Positions 58,401 through 61,958 of a stretch of 64,000 nt of DNA are shown in pieces. The stretch comes from Eumeta japonica. Taxonomy: Eukaryota > Arthropoda > Insecta > Lepidoptera > Psychidae. Position 1 is the stretch's first letter. Each line of letters begins with the position of its first letter. A program made the position numbers and the translations under genes. The stretch covers positions 1 through 64,000 of the forward strand of contig BGZK01000881.1 in assembly GCA_005406025.1 (NCBI GenBank), written 5' to 3'. Below the pieces are notes generated by a model. The model saw only the letters and a list, made by a program, of their open reading frames with translations. It was not told the origin of the DNA and ran no database searches.

Positions 58401-59034
58401 AGCTTTTACTGAAATTGAAAAAAAAATTGTAATATATGTAATAATGTAATATATAAAAGTATAATATAAAATAAAAGAAGTTCAACACTCTCATTTATAT
58501 TTGTTTCAAATTTTGCTATGAGAAATACATTTTTAAAGATTTTATTTAGAACATTTGAGTTATCTTAACAATTTATGATACAATGGAAGAATCAAACACA
58601 CTTGTGGAACATGAAATGGCTCTTAACTTACTAAATGTTAGTTCACTTTAGATAAATACATACTTACCATATTGATTGTAATTGTATATTATTTGTTTTT
58701 TCTTTGCGTGATTGAATTAATAATGTTAAATCTTGTGCCAGCAATTGTACAATCGAATCATCTGTAGAAATATAATAAGTCTGAACATTCTTCGAAAATG
58801 TTAGGTAGGTAAACATATTCTCAATTAATGAATCCGTTGTACTTTGCACAGTTCCAGGGGCCGCCGCAGATGCAGCGCGTTGGCGCCGGTGTGGGCGTGG
58901 GCGCGAGCTTGGGCGTGGGCGCGGGCGCAGTGCGCGGCGACTGGGGCGCGCCGCGGCCGATGCAGCCGCCGCAGTACGGGCCGCCACCGCAGCATCCGCA
59001 CATGCCGCCGCAGCAGCTACCGCCGCCTCACATG
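12428..59034 (+). CDS. Cpsf6: Cpsf6: cleavage and polyadenylation specificity factor subunit 6 (CFIm68), partial gene
   Basis: Six coding exons join to an open frame of 336 codons and the gene runs out of the window. The product is the large subunit of cleavage factor Im. It pairs with the 25-kDa subunit (NUDT21/CPSF5) in the nucleus, binds UGUA-type sites upstream of poly(A) sites and guides poly(A) site choice. Residues 1-90 are acidic then Gly/Pro-rich. One RRM covers about 93-170, with RNP2 LYVGNL at 95-100 and RNP1 KGFCVVSL at 136-143. FFENRANGQSKGF matches animal CPSF6 closely. Residues 175-336 are Pro/His/Gly-rich. The C-terminal Arg-rich charged region lies downstream. All introns start GT and end AG and the phases agree. 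Start: ATG with A at -3 (CAAAATGG). Confidence 0.93.
12494..12599 (+). other. Cpsf6 intron 1
   Basis: A short, AT-rich 106-bp intron with GT/AG ends (GTAAAA ... GTCGTAG). No other feature. Confidence 0.9.
12600..12839 (+). CDS. Cpsf6: Cpsf6 exon 2 (acidic/Gly-Pro region and start of RRM)
   Basis: The exon has 80 codons in phase 0 at both ends. It starts DEFGGENVDLYDDVLAAP after the acceptor GTCGTAG and ends with RRFQLYVGNLTW, the beta-1 strand and RNP2 of the RRM, before the donor GTTCGT. Reading through the donor gives a longer open frame (to 12950) that is intronic and not conserved-looking. Confidence 0.93.
12840..16439. other. Cpsf6 intron 2, first part: AT-rich, nothing recognised
   Basis: Uniform AT-rich DNA with long T runs and no open frame carrying a domain. 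No terminal inverted repeats, tandem arrays or RNA genes were seen by eye. Confidence 0.5.
16440..17877 (-). mobile_element. RTE-like non-LTR retrotransposon, reverse transcriptase to C-terminus (decayed)
   Basis: The minus strand runs from the reverse transcriptase fingers (frame 17602-17877: NWRKAIIVPLYKGK, then YPISLLSVVGKLYAKI, where a functional element has NYRPISLLSV) through the catalytic box LLYADDQVILA (near 17160-17200). A KSLKHFY-free, Arg-rich C-terminal tail (ARDMLVYCYA region) reaches about 16440. Stops and frameshifts occur throughout. The YADD box and the order of motifs identify a non-LTR retrotransposon, and the wording is that of an RTE-like family common in insects. Ends were not found. 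Confidence 0.75.
17878..19553. other. Intron 2, middle part: AT-rich, nothing recognised
   Basis: AT-rich DNA with short TA/CATA microsatellite patches near 18205-18230 and 18452-18475. No domain-bearing open frame. Confidence 0.5.
19554..20727 (-). mobile_element. mariner-like element with inverted repeats and TA duplication (dead transposase)
   Basis: Terminal inverted repeats of about 29 bp (GGACCTTGAATAAGTTCTCA at 19557 against its near-complement ending GGTCC at 20724) are flanked by TA on both sides (19552-19553 and 20728-20729). The minus strand encodes a broken mariner transposase: STFVPNKVY and ILLHYFIQKKSAAEAHRIL near 20460-20550, LLLQRQKRKDFLHRIVTDDK around the first catalytic Asp, NNPKRRKSWGM, HNNARSHVAKPVKTYLETLQ (usual form HDNARPH, so the second Asp is Asn here), and PPYSPD. 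Stops and frameshifts are many. The third catalytic region is disturbed. Orientation is opposite to Cpsf6. Confidence 0.88.
20728..23093. other. Intron 2, last part, GC-rich near exon 3
   Basis: Mostly AT-rich. Two GC-richer islands stand out, 21810-21870 and 22680-22750. The last 200 bases before exon 3 are also GC-rich and lack a pyrimidine tract. No conserved coding exon is evident; short frames on the minus strand (21753-21998, 22541-22762) have no recognised domain. Confidence 0.45.
23094..23309 (+). CDS. Cpsf6: Cpsf6 exon 3 (rest of the RRM)
   Basis: The exon has 72 codons, phase 0 at both ends, from YTTDQDIASAIADVG to PVVTMPTKQ. It contains the highly conserved FFENRANGQSKGFCVV (RNP1) and LPKKDIHGHPPVV. 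The acceptor is GGTTGCAG and the donor GTCTAG. The sequence just upstream is GC-rich with no clear pyrimidine tract, and the exon frame stays open upstream to two in-frame ATGs (23034 region and 23067). Confidence 0.93.
23310..24254. other. Start of intron 3, AT-rich
   Basis: No gene seen. It holds the perfect hairpin listed separately (23696-23744). Confidence 0.5.
23696..23744. repeat. Perfect 21-bp hairpin
   Basis: The arms 23696-23716 and 23724-23744 are exact complements (AATTTATGATTG plus nine T, and nine A plus CAATCATAAATT), with a 7-base loop. It may be a relic of an inverted-repeat element or a slippage product; no function is claimed. Confidence 0.85.
24255..24420 (+). repeat. tRNA-derived SINE-like head
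   Basis: An A-box-like stretch (AATTGTTGAGCATCG, 24286-24300) is followed about 25 bases later by a B-box-like GGGTTCAAAACACC (24321-24334), the spacing of a tRNA-type internal promoter. No tRNA fold or anticodon arm is convincing, so this is a SINE head rather than a tRNA gene. The 3' limit is uncertain. Confidence 0.45.
24421..25342. other. Intron 3, AT-rich, nothing recognised
   Basis: No domain-bearing frame. The patch at 24940-25090 is less AT-rich but shows no motif that I recognise. Confidence 0.45.
25343..25455. repeat. TA microsatellite inside a larger palindrome
   Basis: A run of TA dinucleotides (about 25385-25425) is flanked by inverted copies of a sequence ending ATTCGTAGTATTATTA. 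The left flank is itself palindromic (ATACTACGAA ... TTCGTAGTAT at 25349-25375). Slippage of the TA run would change the length easily. Confidence 0.8.
25483..25975 (-). mobile_element. Helitron remnant: helicase C-terminus
   Basis: The minus-strand frame 25759-25971 ends with RQGQTIKVAGIHLGAQCFSH then GQLYVACSRISKSQNLHVYT. This is the C-terminal motif of the Pif1-type helicase of Helitrons (usual form INKAQGQTL ... CFSHGQLYVA.SR). Upstream coding is lost. About 270 bp beyond the stop lies the lepidopteran module ACTAGCTGCGCCCCGCGG (25483-25500), a plausible part of the element's 3' tail. The Rep (replication initiator) domain is absent. The extent is approximate. Confidence 0.7.
26110..26475 (+). 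repeat. Lepidopteran dispersed repeat (non-autonomous mobile element piece)
   Basis: The phrase CATCGAAATCCATTCAGTAG followed by TTTTTGCGTGAAAGAGCAAC and ACATCCATCCATACAAAC (26359-26420) is a wording that I know as widely dispersed in moth and butterfly genomes. Its direction and closeness to the Helitron tail suggest a related element. No coding. Confidence 0.5.
26476..27329. other. Intron 3, AT-rich, nothing recognised
   Basis: This span contains TA-rich, TTATA-type low-complexity DNA at 26530-26620. The open frame 26902-27138 has no domain. Confidence 0.45.
27330..28340 (-). mobile_element. mariner-like element of a second subfamily (dead transposase)
   Basis: The minus strand encodes a broken mariner transposase. 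The N-terminal helix-turn-helix reads FDNKEPFETTTYNWFAKFKR then GRVSLSDEFRDGRPSTAV and RYITYHEI (frame 28012-28293). Downstream fragments carry the catalytic region and a C-terminal EEAVEEYKTRFP-type tail near 27440-27500. The wording differs from the 19.6-kb copy, so it belongs to another mariner subfamily. Many stops; no clear inverted repeats or TA duplication were found, so ends are approximate. Confidence 0.7.
28550..30730 (+). mobile_element. R1-type LINE, endonuclease to C-terminus with internal deletions (decayed)
   Basis: This GC-rich island on the + strand keeps pieces in the right order. There is an endonuclease start (VDFNGSKMVTEELPSLTRHQ near 28558, then GLDIVMVQE) and reverse transcriptase pieces (HDFMMGRSTATALCSVLGVI near 29738-29800, MGCLQGSVLS near 29950). 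Post-RT sequence follows (VLLDEHLSFAQHMRSVGKRA near 30055-30110, ALRRRIREEMVDV), then the Cys/His C-terminus (TDEDMHHVL near 30497-30525, DCSLYDDIRR, ELTSVGPVFHADFMRTQANF near 30560-30640, FTLAWHIVRR). Frames shift repeatedly and the catalytic YADD region is deleted. No 3' poly(A) or target duplication was identified. The base composition contrasts sharply with the intron around it. Confidence 0.82.
30731..31466. other. Intron 3 spacer with a lepidopteran repeat end
   Basis: AT-rich. At 31329-31348 the near-palindrome CCCGAGCGGAGCTCGG occurs, a wording common at the edge of dispersed lepidopteran repeats. It may be one edge of an older element into which the foldback at 31467 was inserted, the other edge being 32861-32888. 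Confidence 0.4.
31467..32542. mobile_element. Foldback (long inverted-repeat) element, 1.08 kb
   Basis: The ends AGGGTGTTTCAAAAA (31467) and TTTTTTGAAACACCCT (ends 32542) are complementary. The arms extend about 400 bp each (31467-31886 and 32146-32542) at high identity, sharing for example GACTAATCAACCAATGAATC and AATGGGACTGATAAGATTTT with their complements. The loop of about 260 bp (31887-32145) is AT-rich and non-coding. The flanks are TATATATTA-type on both sides, compatible with a TA-containing target. It has no open frame, so it is a non-autonomous DNA transposon. Confidence 0.88.
32543..33424. other. Intron 3 spacer, contains repeat module at 32861-32888
   Basis: AT-rich with no gene. 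CCCAGCGAAGCGGGCGGGAC followed by AGCTAGTA (32861-32888) is the reverse complement of the ACTAGCTG..CCCGC module seen at 25483 and 35447. Confidence 0.5.
33425..33505 (+). repeat. Degenerate purine-rich hexamer repeat
   Basis: A run of GGAATCGAAAGCAGAACAGA-like words (GAATCG, GGAACG, GGGGTCGAG) built from loose six-base units of the form GRAWYS. The same wording recurs on the other strand at 34970-35160 and again at 37260-37320 and 60720-60850. Confidence 0.5.
33728..34818. mobile_element. Second foldback element, older, 1.09 kb
   Basis: The left arm 33728-33950 and right arm 34615-34818 are diverged inverted copies. GTATTTTTGAAA pairs with its partner TTTCAAAGATAC, CCAATGGTGACC with GGTTACCATTGG, and GGTAATCGATAG with CTATCGATTGCCGG. 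The arms carry repeated TGACCTT words. The loop includes a small perfect hairpin (TTTGTGGGAC ... GTCCCACAAA, 34082-34110). Arm divergence is clearly greater than in the 31467-32542 element. No coding frame. Confidence 0.75.
34850..35190 (-). repeat. Degenerate hexamer tract (reverse orientation)
   Basis: The + strand reads TTCCGATTCCGGACTC, TTCCAATGCCGATTCCG, CTCCAATCCTGGTTCCGC, that is, loose copies of TTCCGA. It makes a 128-codon open frame (34823-35209) that is a by-product of the repeat and not a gene. Confidence 0.6.
35447..35640 (+). repeat. Lepidopteran dispersed repeat starting ACTAGCTTTTCCCCGCGG
   Basis: The element starts ACTAGCTTTTCCCCGCGG, then has GTGCCAAAGTTCAAGTCGAT and a tail with GAGTCAGTCAGTCGG and TTATACATATATAGATGG. 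This layout (GC-rich head, GAGTCAGTCAGT, ATATATAGA end) is the wording of a very common lepidopteran non-coding repeat, probably the 3' end of an RTE-like LINE or a SINE built on it. Confidence 0.6.
35641..36059. other. Intron 3 spacer, nothing recognised
   Basis: AT-rich, no domain-bearing frame. Confidence 0.5.
36060..36182 (+). repeat. Hairpin-headed repeat followed by GT/GCGT and TA microsatellite
   Basis: AACTTCCCGTTAAGAAAA ... TTGGGAAGTT forms a small hairpin (36060-36091). About 50 bases on, there is a GTGTGTGTGTGCGTGCGTGC run and then TATATATATA to 36181. A second copy of the same arrangement is at 38725-38890. Confidence 0.65.
36183..38724. other. Intron 3, long AT-rich stretch without a gene
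   Basis: Only small items are visible: a TCTAGATC-type palindromic cluster at 36898-36921, a repeated GAGCTC-containing phrase at 36965, 37115 and 37161, and a hexamer-like tract at 37260-37320. No domain-bearing frame. Confidence 0.5.
38725..38900 (+). repeat. Second copy of the hairpin-headed repeat with GT tract
   Basis: GCTTCCTGCTATGAAAAG ... AAAAATTGGGAAATTGAT then GTTTTCAGTCTGATTTTCG parallels the 36060 copy. The phrase GACCATGTCCCCGAGTGATG follows and then GTGTGCGTGTGTG. This wording is frequent in Lepidoptera. It ends just before the piggyBac-like element. Confidence 0.55.
38910..41150 (-). mobile_element. piggyBac-like element with dead transposase
   Basis: The left end is TTAA (38906-38909) followed by CCCTCAACTGGCC, the target site and CCC-start of piggyBac elements. 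A subterminal near-palindrome GGCCGGGTGCGGTCACCG (38954) recurs as GGCCGCGTGCGGTCACTG (41115). The minus strand keeps the acidic transposase N-terminus (MDRFERQIQKWLTQEDSNDP, then ESHHSESEEEVTSSNDEDDQ; frame 40841-41044). Middle phrases include a GTSACVDE-type region near 40220 and ASNWFTLIQLMEELKKKGLI near 39900-39970. A Cys-rich C-terminus (CYTCNPKQKTK and CRDCRKTR-like, 39270-39430) closes it. Frameshifts are many. The expected right terminal repeat next to TTAA was not found, so the right end is approximate. Confidence 0.8.
41151..41509. other. Intron 3 spacer, nothing recognised
   Basis: AT-rich after a GC-richer first 120 bases; possibly an edge of the tandem repeat to the right. No coding. 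Confidence 0.4.
41510..41960 (+). repeat. Imperfect tandem repeat, about 120-140-bp unit
   Basis: The order CTTGTCTGTTT, TTGGAATTTT..AATCGATTTTAAA, ACTTGAAACTTTAAACATA, GCTTAGAACTGAATGG is repeated from about 41512, 41628, 41754 and 41908 with growing divergence. Four partial units are visible. Confidence 0.6.
42222..44883 (+). mobile_element. hAT element with inverted repeats and 8-bp duplication (ZBED-like transposase, dead)
   Basis: The ends TAGTGGTGTGC (42222) and GCACATCGCTA (ends 44883) are imperfect inverted repeats of hAT type. The flanks AAAATGAT (42214-42221) and AAAATTAT (44884-44891) match at seven of eight bases. The + strand keeps a BED zinc finger (KCNQCQMIICHGEQG ... STTSMNNHVKYRH, frame 42545-42862). 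The middle of the catalytic domain is at 43360-43980 (LLKPFEEITEIISSGCSSVS, FTLATLLDPRYKQQFF). The dimerisation domain is at 44185-44448 (RYPEMSRIARVYLCCLASPI, WLFSEAGNIYETKRNRL). Frameshifts and stops separate these, so the copy is inactive. The full-length 2.66-kb architecture is preserved. Confidence 0.9.
44892..45483. other. Intron 3 spacer, nothing recognised
   Basis: AT-rich; a small inverted repeat around 45085-45165 (AATGTATTTAGGTAAGTACA with AATGTATTCACCTAAATACA) may form a hairpin. No coding. Confidence 0.45.
45484..45642. repeat. CA-rich microsatellite
   Basis: Imperfect CACA/CACG/GACAC repeats over about 155 bases. The Cys/Val-rich minus-strand and His/Thr-rich plus-strand open frames here are artefacts of the repeat. 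Confidence 0.9.
45643..46236. other. End of intron 3, nothing recognised
   Basis: AT-rich. The 77-codon frame at 45691-45924 has no motif. The intron ends in TGTACCTGTTGCAG. Confidence 0.5.
46237..46408 (+). CDS. Cpsf6: Cpsf6 exon 4 (His/Pro-rich)
   Basis: The exon has 172 nt, so it ends in phase 1. It starts ALNQFESQSKTRSTPPGG, matching the conserved linker after the RRM (vertebrate proteins have FLSQFEMQSRKT here). It then becomes extremely rich in Pro and His (GPPHPHPHHTQGPPHPHQHP and so on). Acceptor TTGCAG, donor GTGCCA. GC content is far above the flanking introns. Confidence 0.9.
46409..46919. other. Start of intron 4, nothing recognised
   Basis: AT-rich with TAATTAATTAATTAATAA near 46688. 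No coding. Confidence 0.5.
46920..47606 (+). pseudogene. Transposon-type YqaJ recombinase (nuclease) protein fragment
   Basis: The + strand keeps phrases of the YqaJ-domain proteins found as mobile-element genes in many insects. They are RCEQFNNFIAEYVGGKRINF then SLRQSYQTRCAAAVVSLLHR (46946-47085), PNLAEEDFEKLKNTFLKHQK with TDEELTAIKRAFLMQMEFRE then WLEICRKLLTASLFGKIINK (frame 47193-47489), and IALIQLAEQEKVKIEKCGLF then IDK (47530-47600). In intact members the last phrase leads into the D..E.K nuclease motifs; here the sequence stops at that point. At least two frameshifts are present. The fragment lies in intron 4 in the same direction as Cpsf6. Confidence 0.7.
47607..47790. other. GC-richer repeat broken by the hAT insertion (left part)
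   Basis: Sequence of GC-rich character (GTCAAAGGTCACATGTGGCC, then CGGGCTGCAGCCGG) continues on the other side of the hAT element (49578-49705). I do not recognise the family. It shows that the hAT element landed inside an older repeat. Confidence 0.5.
47791..49569 (-). mobile_element. hAT element with perfect 8-bp duplication, transposase lacking its C-terminal end
   Basis: The ends TAGGGCTTCCAATCCCGCA (47791) and TGCGGGATTGGAAGCCCTA (ends 49569) are perfect 19-bp inverted repeats. The flanks GTCTATTG (47783-47790) and GTCTATTG (49570-49577) are identical. Subterminal CCCGGTATTGGCGGGAT words repeat near both ends. The minus strand has a BED-type zinc finger (CKRCKTVIKTTARSTKGLHV near 49050-49110) and SMPATVCVETLRKKLKKFEI with IVAITTDGASVM (48420-48560). 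The C-terminal frame 47785-48132 (FGRKIELDGDCKTRWSSLAV) runs straight into the left terminus. The hAT dimerisation domain is missing, so this is a deleted derivative that must have been moved by another copy's transposase. Confidence 0.88.
49578..49879. other. Right part of the interrupted repeat, then AT-rich DNA
   Basis: GC-rich to 49705 (continuation of 47607-47790), then AT-rich. Repeated GTCGACTAA words occur at 49790-49870. No coding. Confidence 0.4.
49880..50270 (+). mobile_element. LINE 3' end with GAATTT tail
   Basis: A short frame reads FKSVIKQSLSKKGYYAISEY then LEDKYPWA (49950-50037), the last residues of a Jockey/CR1-like LINE open frame. A 3' UTR follows with TTTCTTGCTCATTCTTCTTG and AACTGCCTTCCGAACGAGCG, then AATAAAGATAATTTTGAATT and repeated GAATTT units. 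A related tail is at 54200-54410. Only the last 0.4 kb is present (5' truncated). Confidence 0.75.
50271..51989. other. Rest of intron 4, nothing recognised
   Basis: AT-rich without domain-bearing frames. A slightly GC-richer patch at 51625-51770 shows no motif. The intron ends CATGTGTACATAG with a weak pyrimidine tract (TTTTTGTACTTTTTAAGTAC about 40 bases upstream). Confidence 0.5.
51990..52120 (+). CDS. Cpsf6: Cpsf6 exon 5 (Gly/Pro-rich)
   Basis: The exon has 131 nt. It takes two bases to finish the codon left by exon 4 and ends in phase 0, so the frame is restored exactly. The sequence reads EFFGGGANGPVAGRAGPGAR and then a Pro/His-rich run ending HRPPMQ. Acceptor ACATAG, donor GTACTT. The acceptor choice is set by the phase; AG two bases later would break the frame. 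Confidence 0.85.
52121..54199. other. Intron 5, first part, nothing recognised
   Basis: Mostly AT-rich. A GC-richer block at 52600-52970 contains CTCGCCTCCAGGTGGCATTG and similar words but no open frame with a domain and no tRNA fold that I could support. Confidence 0.45.
54200..54410 (+). mobile_element. Second LINE 3' tail with GAATTTGAATTTGAA-type end
   Basis: CTTGTTTGTTCTTATTGAAG, AATAACTGCCTTGCAAACG and the end GAGTTTGAATTTGATTTTG parallel the tail of the 49880-50270 LINE at about the same spacing. No coding part is present. Confidence 0.65.
54505..54625 (+). repeat. tRNA-derived SINE-like head
   Basis: TTGGCACAGGTGATAGTGGC (54521-54540, A-box region) is followed by GGGCGTGGGTTCGATACTTG (54558-54577), whose GGTTCGAT is a canonical B box. 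The sequence then becomes AT-rich. No complete tRNA cloverleaf is formed. Confidence 0.55.
54700..55235. repeat. AT-rich non-coding repeat with related ends
   Basis: The left edge (GGGCTAGTGCCCAGGGCGGC, AATTTTCTAG) and right edge (GGGGCGGCATTTTCTACAAT, then CAGGGGCGGCACTTTTAACT) share GGGCGGCA.TTTTCTA words in the same direction. The middle is very AT-rich. It looks like a non-autonomous element with no coding capacity. Confidence 0.45.
55583..57718 (+). mobile_element. mariner-like element of a third subfamily, split by a foldback insertion
   Basis: TA (55581-55582) precedes TTAGGTCGGGGAA, and the right end TTTTCGCCAACCCTA is followed by TA (57719-57720), giving diverged mariner-type inverted repeats. 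The + strand transposase starts SESNIERYILKFYYEKGKNT (55764). It resumes after the insertion with WFKRFQSG-like (56758) and KKLDTWVPHELTERNLMNHV. It continues as NETEPFLKRLITSD (first catalytic region) and KRSWSKGKETPQIIAKPGLT (frame 57086-57289). Weakened HHDNTKPHTS-like and PPYIPDQSPLDLHLF regions follow. Wording fits the mellifera subfamily. Many stops. The insertion at about 55900-56750 is younger than the element. Confidence 0.82.
55900..56750. mobile_element. Foldback element inserted in the mariner transposase
   Basis: The left arm (about 55905-56195) and right arm (about 56460-56745) are inverted copies. AAATCGACACCCATCGGG and TTGATAAGAGAATCAAACTT pair with their complements at 56695-56735, and CCTGGACGAACTACTGGGTA with its complement near 56475-56497. 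The loop is about 260 bp. The mariner reading is broken exactly across it (SVRVAQT before, FKRFQSG after). No coding frame. Confidence 0.82.
57719..58851. other. Intron 5, last part, nothing recognised
   Basis: A GC-richer 120 bases (57735-57860) follow the mariner end, then AT-rich DNA to the exon 6 acceptor. No coding. Confidence 0.5.
58852..59034 (+). CDS. Cpsf6: Cpsf6 exon 6 (Pro/Gly/Gln-rich)
   Basis: The exon has 61 codons, phase 0. It starts FQGPPQMQRVGAGVGVGA after TTTGCACAG and ends with PPQQLPPPHM before the donor GTTTGC. A minus-strand open frame over the same bases (58664-59083, Ala/Arg-rich) is a shadow of this GC-rich exon. Confidence 0.88.
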
Positions 59035-59098
59035 GTTTGCATTCCAATTCGTATAATTTATTTTTAACAAACTTAGGATTCAATTTAATTTAGTTTTT

Positions 59099-60300
59099 AA
59101 CCGACTTCAAAAAGGGAGGAGGTTCTTAATTCGACTGTATTTTTTTTATGTTTGTTACCTCAGTACTTTCGACTGGGTGAACCGATTTTGACGAATTTGA
59201 AAGCCGTGCGTCCCGTTTGGTCCCATTTCAATTTGGTCCAGTTCTGACAATACTATCCATGAGAAAACCATATAAATCTTAAATTTGTGTTAAGTATGTG
59301 CACAACAAATGAACGAATAACTCAATATCACGCCGACCAATTTCAATGATTCTTTTTTTATTGGAAAGCATATACTTCAAGGGTAGTTTGATAAAAATTT
59401 GGTTAGGTTTTAATTATGGGATCCATGACAAAGTAACGGAACTTTTTAGTTCTTAGGAGCAAATTAAAGATACTCGACCGAATCTTTTATAGGCTATCCG
59501 GATATTTGAGTTATCTACCATAACGTCGTTATGATCAAATAATTGTCGTAGTCGAATATGATGATCAATAGAACTCCTTGACAGCTTACAGTAAGGGTGC
59601 GATCTATGAGCAGCAAGTTTAGTAGGTCTATCCATATTCAGACAAATTAATTAGTGTACTTCAGATTCACTAAAAATCAAAAATAAACAAAAAAAAATAA
59701 CAAAAGAAAGCGACTCCAAAAAAATAACTATTTCAAAACAAATTAATATGCACTAAAAAGTAAAAAAATAATTGCGTATTTTTCTATAACTTAATAATTA
59801 ACTTACTTTTTCTACTCATCCATATGTAGGTACGATCTATGTGTTTATCACGCAAGAAGGTAGGTAGGTACATACCCACTTCAAATTTAACTCTACACTA
59901 AGTCGTTGTCTATTGCTAGGTATATTGTAGTGTTTCCTTGGCTAACACCGACTCCAAAAATAACAATAATTGTAACTACATTATCGTAATAATTTGATTG
60001 ACTTTCAAGTAGTCTAATATTATTCATTTTATTTTACTTAGGAGAACTCTAAAAATATTTTGATCACTGTTTGTAATTCATAGGTATGTGTTGAGTTAAA
60101 TTTGAAGTGGGTAGGTTAGATTACCTTCTTCTTAGGTTACCTACCTTCTTGCGTAGTAAACACATAGATCGTACCTACACATTGATGAGTAGAAAAAGTA
60201 AGTTGATTATTAAGTTGTAAAAGAATACGCAATATTTTTTTTTTATTTTTAGTGCATATTAATTTGTTTTGGATTAAATTAAATTCTTTTGAAGTCGGTT
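59099..60300. mobile_element. Lepidopteran inverted-repeat element AACCGACTTCAAAA
   Basis: The element is bounded by AACCGACTTCAAAA (59099-59112) and TTTTGAAGTCGGTT (60287-60300), perfect 14-bp inverted repeats. Inside are long inverted arms, about 59739-59885 and 60115-60270 (GCACTAAAAAGTAAAAAAAT, TAACTTACTTTTTCTACTCA and GTAGGTACGATCTATGTG pair with their complements). The head GGGAGGAGGTTCTTAATTCG with CTTTCGACTGGGTGAACCGA is a wording repeated throughout lepidopteran genomes. Non-coding. Confidence 0.8.
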
Positions 60301-60528
60301 CTTTTTTTGTTAAAATTTTTGTTTATTTAGCATAAGTTTAACATTCATAAAGTGTAAGTTCGCATTCATAATATTGCTCATTAAAATTTAAGCTTATTGA
60401 TCTGTTTATTATGACAATTACACAACCAGAATATAATCATGCTAATAGTGATAATTTGTGTTTGATGTATAATTCTAAAATAATAGCTATTCATTTCTAA
60501 TATAACCATTTGTGCATGTTTTGTATAG

Positions 60529-60572
60529 ATACCTTTGCAAAAATTATAATATTATAATTTTTGCAAAGGTAT
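60529..60572. repeat. Perfect 44-bp palindrome
   Basis: The left arm 60529-60550 and right arm 60551-60572 are exact complements with no spacer; the left arm begins ATACCTTTGCAAAA and the right arm ends TTTTGCAAAGGTAT. Such spacer-free palindromes are unstable and usually young. Confidence 0.9.
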
Positions 60573-60719
60573 TAAATAAATTTTATTTATACATATTACT
60601 ATATAAATATTGGTCTATTGCATGCTTATGTGTATATGCATGTATAAAAGAATTTAGTTGCAGCATGCGTATTTTTAATGTAAGAGAATGCGTTCCTCTG
60701 AGATAATTTGTCAGAAATT

Positions 60720-60850
60720 AAATCAAGGGCGGAATTAGGATCCAGATTGAGTGCAAGCCCTGAATCGGAATGAAGAGTATGATTGGGATCGGAAGCGAAA
60801 GCGGGAACGGGATGGGAATCAAAAACAGGACAGAACCGAAATCGTGCTTG
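60720..60850 (+). repeat. Degenerate purine-rich hexamer tract
   Basis: GGCGGAATTAGGATCC, GAATCGGAATGAAGAG, GGGATCGGAAGCGAAAGCGG, GAACGGGATGGGAATC: loose GGAATC/GGAAGC units over about 130 bases, the same family as 33425, 34850 and 37260. Open frames here are by-products. Confidence 0.65.
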
Positions 60851-61958
60851 ACAATGCACATGGTCGAAGGAATTCATTCTATGTATTGTATGAGCGTAGT
60901 CGCGGACAAAAGCTAGTACAACGTGAAATTAACCATATAATTTGATTGTTAACGAGTTAACGGATCATATTACTTTACTATTAAAAATCCAACAAGTACG
61001 AGATGAATTCACGTGGACAAGGTTATGTACGATGAATATGTTATCTACATTAAAAAAAATTATTTATTTTTGGAAAACAACCATTAAGAGCATAAACTCT
61101 TATGTTGAATATATTGTATTTTCTACTATTTTCAACGTTTTTGATTTCACATTCTTTTTATAGTACATTTTTCAATGCAGTCATGTGACAAATAATAAGT
61201 CATATTAAAATTCATACATAACTAGAGATTGTCTCGTTATTAATAATTTAATACGAAAAATTTAAAAAAATCTCGATTTAATATATATATGTGTGTGTGT
61301 CTCTATATATATATAGAGAAGAATTAATTAGTTAAAAATGTTTAATGGATGTAAAGTATTTTATATCAAATTTATCATGTTATAAAATTATTGTGCGTGG
61401 GTAAATTTTTAATTTCTTTTTGGGTAAAAAATTTCTGGCCAGAGTATGATTAATTAAAATTCAAATGTTTTTTTTTGAACATTGCACTTATCAGTTTAAA
61501 GAACAAATTTGTTTCACAGAATCACAAAGCAGTGCCTTTTGCTAGTTTCTTAAACAGACGTGTGTAAATTACTAGTATCGACTTATCTGTTTATACAGCT
61601 ACGCCAGGAAAAATATAGCAACTCGACGTTTATGTATTCTACAGGCTTAATATTCTCGATTGATATAAAATTTATTCGTTAAACTAATGAGTGCAATGTA
61701 TAAAAATAATTTTTCGATTTTTTAATTAATCGTAGTATGGCTACGAAATTTATAGCCAGTCCACTCGCAATATAATTTTAAACCTTTTAAAATTTATTCG
61801 GAATACGTTTCATTCATTAAACAAATAGATGGGCGAAAGTTGTTTCTAATTCGGATCTTTTACTAAATTTATTTTATCATGCATCTTTTGCAAATATTCA
61901 TAATCTCCCCTTACAAAACAATTTTGTCAAAGAAACCATAGTCATTGAAGTAGCCGTT

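Larger units (their letters stand above)
60301..61958. other. Intron 6, AT-rich, small repeats only
   Basis: It contains the perfect palindrome 60529-60572, the hexamer tract 60720-60850 and a GT/TA microsatellite at 61282-61318 (TATATATATGTGTGTGTGTC then TCTATATATATATAGAG). No coding. Confidence 0.5.

Noticed and set aside
58664..59083. 139-codon Ala/Arg-rich minus-strand frame
   Set aside because: It is the antisense shadow of Cpsf6 exon 6, whose frame, splice sites and phase all fit the gene.
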